Assembly (NCBI GenBank): GCA_017631875.1
Contig: JAGBSL010000034.1
Location: 1 to 45,609 of the forward strand
Length of the DNA: 45,609 nt
Direction of reading: 5' to 3'
Origin: Bacteroidales bacterium
Lineage (GTDB): Bacteria > Bacteroidota > Bacteroidia > Bacteroidales > UBA932
The notes under the pieces were generated by a model. It was not told where the DNA came from. It made no database searches and worked only from the letters and a program-made list of their open reading frames with translations. The translations under genes and the position numbers were made by a program. This document shows, piece after piece, positions 40,237-45,609 of this stretch (positions are counted from its first letter, which is position 1; the number at the start of each line of letters is the position of its first letter).

Positions 40237-42468
40237 TTACTCAGCGGTTTTGCCGCCAGGCTTTCCGGTAAGCAGGTCGGCGTGGCTGATACGGCCTTTC
40301 ATGTGGCGGCCCTTGGTGATGACCAGGCGGTCGCGGCCGTCGCAGTACTTAGGGTCGAGGGTGATCTCGATGTGGTCGAAGCGAGGGGTGGTCAGCGTGT
40401 ATGACGGATCGCCGGGGCAGTCAGGGTAGAAGCCCATCATGGAGAATACCGCCCATGCCGACATGGTGCCGGTGTCGTCGTTGCCCGGAAGGCCGGCAGC
40501 CTCAGTCGTATAGTGTCTGTCGAGCAGCTGCGAAATGATCTGCGCGGTCCTCCATTCCTCGCCCTTGAAGTAGCTGAAGAGGTATGGATATGCGATGTCC
40601 GGCTCGTTTGCAGGATCATAAAGACCTTCGTCGAATACCTTCTGGAGTTTAGTCACGAACGCCTTGCGGCCGCCCATCAGTTTGGCCAGACCGAGCACAT
40701 CATGAGGCACATAGAAGGTGTAGTTCCATGCGCTGCCTTCGTGGAAGCCAGGTACAGGCTCGAAGTTTTCGCCCTGGCGGGGATTGAATGGCTCCAAAAA
40801 GCTTCCGTCTGCATTCAGAGGCCTGAGGGTGCCGAAAGTAGGACAGTAGTAGTGCTTGTAGCCGAGAGACTGCGTGCGGAACTTCGCCGCATCCTCGGTG
40901 TGGCCAAGGTCCTCGGCAAGAAGTGAAAGCGCATAGTCGGCTATGTAGTATTCGAGTGCATGGGACACCGAATTGTCTCCCGATGCGTCGGCTGAATATA
41001 ATCCGAGCGGCACATAGCCTTCGGCCAGATATGGGTCTATGTCAGGACGCATGAGATTCTGTGCGCCTGGGGTGGTAGCGGACTTCACGAAAGCCTCATA
41101 TGCTGTCTCGATATCAAAGTCGCGCAGGCCCTTGAGCCATGTGTCCGTGATGACGGCAATCGCAGGATCTCCCTCCATCGTGAATGTCTCACGTCCGAAA
41201 AGCTCCCACTTAGGCATCCATCCCCATTCCTTGTACATAGAGACCATCGAACGGACCATGTCCAGCTGTCTTTCCGAGTAGACGAGGGTCATCAGCTGGT
41301 GCAGATTGCGGTAGGTGTCCCATAGCGAGAATACGCTGTAGCGGTTCTGTCCTTCAGGAACGCGGCCCACGCCATCCGACTCCATCAATGGATACTCTCC
41401 ATTGACGTCGTTGAGGATGCTCGGATGGATCAATGTATGATAAAGAGCGGTGTAGAACACCTCCAGGTCCTTTTCTGAACCTCCTGTAACCTTGATGCGC
41501 GACAGGTCACATTCCCATGCTTGTCCGGCTGCAGCGCGAACGGAGTCGAAGTTTGAAACTCCCGGCGCGAGCTTCGCCTGCTCGGCATCCAGATTCTCCC
41601 AAGCATTCTCACAACTCACGAAAGACACTCCCATCTGCAGTTCAACCTGCTCGCCCTCCTCGGTGTCGAATGAAAACCAATATCCGACATCATTTCCGGC
41701 TATCTCGCGGCCGTAGCGCTCATATATCTTGTATGTTCCGTCATCCGGAGTCCATGCTCCCTCTACTCCGGTAAGAAGCGGTTGGAACTTCCAGAAACCG
41801 CCCTTCGACGGCACCTTGTTGATGCGGATTGCGAAATATACAGGGAATACAGCCTGCGAATTATAACAGAATGTACCGGCGAGGCGCATGCCTTCGATCT
41901 CTGTCTCGCTGACTTTTCGGATCCATGCTCCGGTCTCATTGGTCAGTCCCTCGCCGAAGTTCACGAGGATGTTTCCCTGACCGCCTGGGAAGGTGTATCG
42001 TTCGATCGAGGTGCGGGTTGTCGCGCTGACCTCAGCCTTGATGCCATGGGCCAGCAGCTCACAGCCATAATAGCCTGGTTCGGCCACCTCAGAAGTGTAT
42101 TCGGATCCATAAACATGGTAATCCACCATAAGCGGGCCGCTTGTAGGCATGGTCAAAGCGAGACCCACCTCCGGGCATCCGACGCCACTGAGATTGATAT
42201 GTGAAAATCCTGTAAAATACTTATTGTCAGAGCTATAAGGGGTGCTCCACCATCTGCTGTCCTTGTCATATCGGTTGAGATCCGACCCCATCACATTGAA
42301 CGGAGTCACAGACATCATTCCGTTAGGGCATAATGCCCCCGGATTGGTCGTTCCATAATTTGACGACCCGATGAACGGGTTCACGTGGTCGGTGAGCTTA
42401 GCCTCCTGCGCGTAAGTTGAAAAGCATACGGTGCAAAGCGCTAGTGCGATCAGTCTGGTAATTCTCAT
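40237..42468 (-). CDS. GH92 family mannosidase, divergent subgroup
   Basis: 743 residues. Signal peptide MRITRLIALALCTVCFSTYAQ, so periplasmic or secreted rather than lipidated. GH92 motifs: VNPFIGSSNYGTTNPGA, FSHINLSGVGCPE, SLWDTYR, FHEGSAWNYTF (E577, expected general acid), DPANEPDIAYPYLF (E622), GLPGNDDTGTMSAW (D665). The stretch between the general acid and NEP is about 20 residues shorter than in the other two GH92 proteins here and lacks the His-Glu pair, so the +1 subsite and linkage preference probably differ. It starts 2 nt after the CotH gene, with which it forms an operon, and is followed by a terminator. Confidence 0.92.
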   Translation of the reverse strand: MRITRLIALALCTVCFSTYAQEAKLTDHVNPFIGSSNYGTTNPGALCPNGMMSVTPFNVMGSDLNRYDKDSRWWSTPYSSDNKYFTGFSHINLSGVGCPEVGLALTMPTSGPLMVDYHVYGSEYTSEVAEPGYYGCELLAHGIKAEVSATTRTSIERYTFPGGQGNILVNFGEGLTNETGAWIRKVSETEIEGMRLAGTFCYNSQAVFPVYFAIRINKVPSKGGFWKFQPLLTGVEGAWTPDDGTYKIYERYGREIAGNDVGYWFSFDTEEGEQVELQMGVSFVSCENAWENLDAEQAKLAPGVSNFDSVRAAAGQAWECDLSRIKVTGGSEKDLEVFYTALYHTLIHPSILNDVNGEYPLMESDGVGRVPEGQNRYSVFSLWDTYRNLHQLMTLVYSERQLDMVRSMVSMYKEWGWMPKWELFGRETFTMEGDPAIAVITDTWLKGLRDFDIETAYEAFVKSATTPGAQNLMRPDIDPYLAEGYVPLGLYSADASGDNSVSHALEYYIADYALSLLAEDLGHTEDAAKFRTQSLGYKHYYCPTFGTLRPLNADGSFLEPFNPRQGENFEPVPGFHEGSAWNYTFYVPHDVLGLAKLMGGRKAFVTKLQKVFDEGLYDPANEPDIAYPYLFSYFKGEEWRTAQIISQLLDRHYTTEAAGLPGNDDTGTMSAWAVFSMMGFYPDCPGDPSYTLTTPRFDHIEITLDPKYCDGRDRLVITKGRHMKGRISHADLLTGKPGGKTAE

Positions 42469-42470
42469 GA

Positions 42471-44486
42471 CTATTTCCTAATCAGTGCGTCAAGCGTGTT
42501 CAGACGGGTGTTGATGTGGTTGCGGACGGTGCCGAGTTCGGCCTCGTATGAGCCGAGGGCCTGGTAGTTCATGTGCACCCACTGGTTGAGGATCTTCCAT
42601 CTCTTGAAGTTCAGCTGCTGGGATTCGTTGAGGAGTTCCGCGGTGTCTTCCATGTATGTGGCGAGGTCCTTGAGGTTGCCTTCGTTGAGGGCGGCTTCCC
42701 AGAGCTCCACAAGGCGTGCCTTGGCCTGAGGGTCCTCCTTTACGATTCTCATGACGATGTCCTTCAGTCTTCCTCCTGCGAACGATCCGTTGACTGCGCA
42801 GAGGTAGTCATAAGAGACTATAGGATGCGTGCGATAATCGTTGTCGAACGAGAGGTCATTGTCCCATGTCGGACCTGTGTGCAGCTTTCCGTCTGCGTCA
42901 TCCTTGTACATGTACACGCTCCAGAATGCATCGGTGTTGGCGCAGAACTCGCCGACGATGAAGTTGCGCAGGAAGCTGTCCAGGTCAAGATATTTGCGGT
43001 AGCCGTTGTTCGGGTCGGTGAAGTTCGAGGAGAGAGCTGCCGATTCGAACTTGTTGAAAAAGTCGTTTATGAACTTCCTCTGCTGGTCGGTGATATCTTC
43101 CTCGTCCGGGTGCTTGATGGTCACCGGAATGCCTGTTGCTGAAGCGAACATAACCTCCTCGTCCCATGCATATGCGTCAATTTCTATAAGATATCCGTCC
43201 TCAACCGGTACTCTGTCATCATCAGCTTCTACCTGGTCGCAGAGCTGGTAGCATCCGCGATACTCGCCGTTGATGATAAGGTCCACAGGGTGGCAGAACG
43301 GTGTGTATGGCTGACCGACCCTTCTGCTGACTTCGAAGGCGAGGATGTTGCGCATGAGTGTCTTGTCTCCGTGATTGCTGATAAGCGTCCACTTCTTGGC
43401 TGATGCAGGTGCTCCGAGCGGACTCTGCTTTTTGTCAAACTTGAGTCTGTACGGCTTCTTTTCGAAGTTCCAGCTGGCGTTTCCGCGGCCGCGTATCTCT
43501 GTTCCGCTGGTTGCCAGAAGGTTGGTGCCGTTTTCAGATATGATGTAGACGTTGCTTATCAGGTCTTTGGTCTTTTCGATGACCTCCTCTCCGCCGGCGA
43601 TATTCACCACCACTGTCGGAAGGTTGGTGAGCTGATACAGTTTCGAATCGTCTCCTTCGGACTTGTAGCCATGGAACTCAAGCTCCGCGAGATTGCATCG
43701 CACGTCATACGGGCTGACATAACGCACATATCTGAATCCGCGCGAGCAGTCCACCTGTCCATAATGCATGACTCCCTCCGAAGCCGCCGACTTGATCATG
43801 TATATAGGCAGCGCGTCGCTGAAATCAGGCTCATTCGCACCCTCGATCACGGCCAGCTCCACGCGTCCGCCCTGCGTCTTGCGAGGGGAGTAGCCCACCT
43901 TCGTAATTACATGCTTTTCGCCGAGGTCAAGGCCCACCCATGTGCGTGAGCGGTCATATGAGGCAAAGAAGGTGTCAAAGTTGCCGTCGAATACGTTGTT
44001 CTTGGTGTTGACAGTGGTCGACATGGCATTTCCATTGTCATAGTCCACCGAATACTGGCTGCCGATAATCGTTCCGGTAAGTTTTTCCGGTACCGTTTCC
44101 AGTTCTGTCCTTGCTATGGTATAGTCAGAAGTCCAGGTCCTTTCGTTCTGCTTGTCTTCCACCCATCCCCAGATGTAGTAATCCGTGTCATCTTCCAGAC
44201 CGGTTATCGTTGTCTGGTATCCGACATGAGTAGGTTTGCTTGGAATCACCTTTTCCTTGCCCTTCTCCCTGTCGGGAGTCTCGCAATAGACGATACCCCA
44301 GCCGTCCAGTTCCTTCATGTCCGCAGTCCTTACGGAAAGCGTAAGGTCGATGGACTTGGTATCCAGACCGTTGATCTCTATGCTGACTTCAGCCTGTGGT
44401 GTCGGTGGCTGCGGGTCAATGTCAACATCCTTGCAGCCGGCAATAAGCGGGCTCAAAGCAAAAAGTGCAAATGCAAATCTATTCAT
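42471..44486 (-). CDS. CotH-kinase lipoprotein with F5/8C-like domain
   Basis: 671 residues from the ATG at 44486 (MNRFAFALFALSPLIAGC, Cys18); an earlier start at 44537 would lie within the terminator hairpin. An FN3-like domain (about 30-125) comes first. An F5/8-type C-like, carbohydrate-binding beta domain (about 140-275, VFDGNFDTFFASYDRSRTW) and a CotH kinase domain (about 290-620) follow. CotH signs are EIRGRGNASWNFEKKPYRL, NHGDKTLMRN and TGPTWDNDLSFDND. CotH domains in spores and fungi phosphorylate proteins or mediate attachment; in Bacteroidota their role is unclear. It leads the operon with the GH92 gene 2 nt downstream, so it may bind or modify the mannan target. Confidence 0.88.
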   Translation of the reverse strand: MNRFAFALFALSPLIAGCKDVDIDPQPPTPQAEVSIEINGLDTKSIDLTLSVRTADMKELDGWGIVYCETPDREKGKEKVIPSKPTHVGYQTTITGLEDDTDYYIWGWVEDKQNERTWTSDYTIARTELETVPEKLTGTIIGSQYSVDYDNGNAMSTTVNTKNNVFDGNFDTFFASYDRSRTWVGLDLGEKHVITKVGYSPRKTQGGRVELAVIEGANEPDFSDALPIYMIKSAASEGVMHYGQVDCSRGFRYVRYVSPYDVRCNLAELEFHGYKSEGDDSKLYQLTNLPTVVVNIAGGEEVIEKTKDLISNVYIISENGTNLLATSGTEIRGRGNASWNFEKKPYRLKFDKKQSPLGAPASAKKWTLISNHGDKTLMRNILAFEVSRRVGQPYTPFCHPVDLIINGEYRGCYQLCDQVEADDDRVPVEDGYLIEIDAYAWDEEVMFASATGIPVTIKHPDEEDITDQQRKFINDFFNKFESAALSSNFTDPNNGYRKYLDLDSFLRNFIVGEFCANTDAFWSVYMYKDDADGKLHTGPTWDNDLSFDNDYRTHPIVSYDYLCAVNGSFAGGRLKDIVMRIVKEDPQAKARLVELWEAALNEGNLKDLATYMEDTAELLNESQQLNFKRWKILNQWVHMNYQALGSYEAELGTVRNHINTRLNTLDALIRK

Positions 44487-44511
44487 GGCGTCATCAGTTT
44501 CAGTTAACTTA

Positions 44512-44519
44512 CAAATATA
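44512..44519 (-). promoter_or_regulatory. -7 box TATATTTG for the CotH-GH92 operon
   Basis: Full match to TAnnTTTG, 25 nt upstream of the CotH ATG on the minus strand. It overlaps the end of the inverted repeat at 44515-44567. A -33 TTG is not clearly placed. Confidence 0.5.
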
Positions 44520-44567
44520 GCAAAAAGAAAGTCGCAACAGACCGTTGCGACTTTCTTTTTGCTATAT
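44515..44567. terminator. 23-bp perfect inverted repeat, likely two-way terminator
   Basis: Arms 44515-44537 and 44545-44567 are perfect inverses with the loop CAGACCG; the stem includes GAAAGTCGCAA and A5/T5 tracts. It ends the gpmI message on the minus strand and would also work in the other direction. Its outer arm overlaps the CotH -7 box. Confidence 0.85.
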
Positions 44568-44575
44568 CTATAAAT

Positions 44576-45609
44576 TTATACAAGCGGCTCGCCGGTCATG
44601 GCGGCAGGCTGCTCGATGCCCATCAGCTTGAGGATTGTCGGAGCTACGTCAGCGAGCTTACCGTTCTTCACCTCCTTAACCTCCTCACCGGCGTTAATCA
44701 CGATGAATGGAACGTCGTTCAAAGAGTGAGCTGTGTTAGGTGTGCCGTCCTCGTTTACAGCGTAGTCAGCGTTACCGTGGTCAGCTGTGATGAGGATCAC
44801 ATAGCCCTGTGCCTTTGCTGCCTCAACTACCTTCTCGACGCATGTGTCAACGGCTGTAACCGCCTTGCGGATAGCCTCGTAAACACCTGTGTGGCCGATC
44901 ATGTCGCCGTTAGCGAAGTTCAATATAATAAGGTCATTGCGACCTGTGTTGATAGCCTCGACGAGCTTCTCAGTAACCTCTGGTGCGCTCATCTCAGGCT
45001 GAAGGTCGTAAGTTGCAACCTTTGGAGAGTTCACGAGGATACGGTCCTCATTCTCGAAGAGTGACTCTGCACCACCGTTGAAGAAGAATGTAACGTGTGC
45101 ATACTTCTCGGTCTCAGCGATACGGAGCTGGTTCTTGCCTGCCTTCGAAACTACCTCGCCGAGAGTCTCCTGTACGTTCTCCTTGTCGAAGAGGATGTGT
45201 ACGCCTGTGAATGATGCGTCGTACGGAGTAAGGCAGCAGTAGTAGAGTGGAAGTGTGTGCATTCCGAACTCTGGCATGTCCTGCTGTGTGAGAACAGCTG
45301 TGAGCTCACGCGCACGGTCGTTACGGAAGTTGAAGAAGATCACTGCATCGCCCTCCTGGATCTTTGTAAGAGGCTGACCGTCAGCACCTGTCACTGCGAT
45401 AGGCTTGATGAACTCATCGGTAACGCCCTCGTCGTATGAAGCCTGGATAGCCTCGGTAGCAGAAGTTGCGTATACGCCCTTGCCCTCAACGAGGAGGTCA
45501 TAAGCCTCCTTAACGCGCTCCCATCTCTTGTCACGGTCCATAGCGTAGAAACGGCCACATACAGTAGCGACCTTTCCTGTAGACTTCGCCATTTCAGCCT
45601 CGAGAGCCT
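44576..45609 (-). CDS. gpmI: 2,3-bisphosphoglycerate-independent phosphoglycerate mutase (3' part)
   Basis: The reading frame is open to the window edge, so the N-terminus is missing; about 344 C-terminal residues of the usual 505-515 are present. The enzyme interconverts 3- and 2-phosphoglycerate in glycolysis in the cytoplasm. Recognised stretches are [60 protein letters not shown] and the metal-binding [10 protein letters not shown] with [11 protein letters not shown]. Codon use is strongly biased, as for a highly expressed housekeeping gene. The Met near the edge (45592) is internal. It is separated from the CotH operon by the inverted-repeat terminator. Confidence 0.96.
   Translation of the reverse strand, partial: ALEAEMAKSTGKVATVCGRFYAMDRDKRWERVKEAYDLLVEGKGVYATSATEAIQASYDEGVTDEFIKPIAVTGADGQPLTKIQEGDAVIFFNFRNDRARELTAVLTQQDMPEFGMHTLPLYYCCLTPYDASFTGVHILFDKENVQETLGEVVSKAGKNQLRIAETEKYAHVTFFFNGGAESLFENEDRILVNSPKVATYDLQPEMSAPEVTEKLVEAINTGRNDLIILNFANGDMIGHTGVYEAIRKAVTAVDTCVEKVVEAAKAQGYVILITADHGNADYAVNEDGTPNTAHSLNDVPFIVINAGEEVKEVKNGKLADVAPTILKLMGIEQPAAMTGEPLV

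Overview
This window is chromosomal DNA of a member of the Bacteroidota, most likely a gut-type Bacteroidales. The signs are TonB-dependent receptors with carboxypeptidase-regulatory-like N-termini, many lipoproteins with BACON domains, DUF5689/OB-like proteins, GH92 mannosidases, and promoters with the Bacteroides-type -7 box TAnnTTTG. The species cannot be named from sequence reading alone. No rRNA, tRNA, CRISPR array or prophage was seen.

Region 1 (1-21.7 kb, + strand) is a cell-surface block. It holds an Oar-like TonB-dependent receptor (339-3644) followed by eight secreted proteins, all with apparent lipoprotein signals except that some starts are uncertain. Several are mosaics of the same modules: an N-terminal BACON domain, SusE/F-like binding repeats, a trefoil-like module, a DUF5689/OB-like module and a shared C-terminal beta domain. 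Two FN3-like repeat lipoproteins bracket an Omp28-like protein with a CxxC motif. One lipoprotein carries a long Pro-Glu/Asp-Thr linker built from a 138-bp repeat. The first BACON lipoprotein has lost its C-terminal tail to a TAG stop and two homopolymer frameshifts.

Region 2 (21.8-30.5 kb, + strand) looks like an extracellular nucleic-acid foraging locus: a BACON-NUC1 nuclease lipoprotein, a secreted endonuclease/exonuclease/phosphatase protein, a TonB-dependent receptor, a DUF5689 lipoprotein and an M3 dipeptidyl carboxypeptidase. REP-like inverted repeats lie on both sides of the receptor gene, and another repeat copy lies in frame inside the peptidase gene.

Region 3 (30.5-33.1 kb) holds a GH33-type sialidase lipoprotein and a RAYT (REP-associated tyrosine transposase) surrounded by five palindromes with the core GTCTCGGAAAAA.

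Region 4 (33.1-44.5 kb, - strand) is a mannose-glycan degradation cluster. In transcription order it contains a CotH-kinase/F5-8C lipoprotein, a GH92 enzyme, a terminator, a GH92-GH125 fusion, a GH92 enzyme with the alpha-1,2 His-Glu signature, and a ROK sugar kinase. Together with the sialidase these could strip sialylated and high-mannose N-glycans or fungal mannan. No SusC/SusD pair is present in the window. The right edge holds the 3' part of gpmI, separated from the cluster by a 23-bp perfect inverted repeat acting as a likely two-way terminator.
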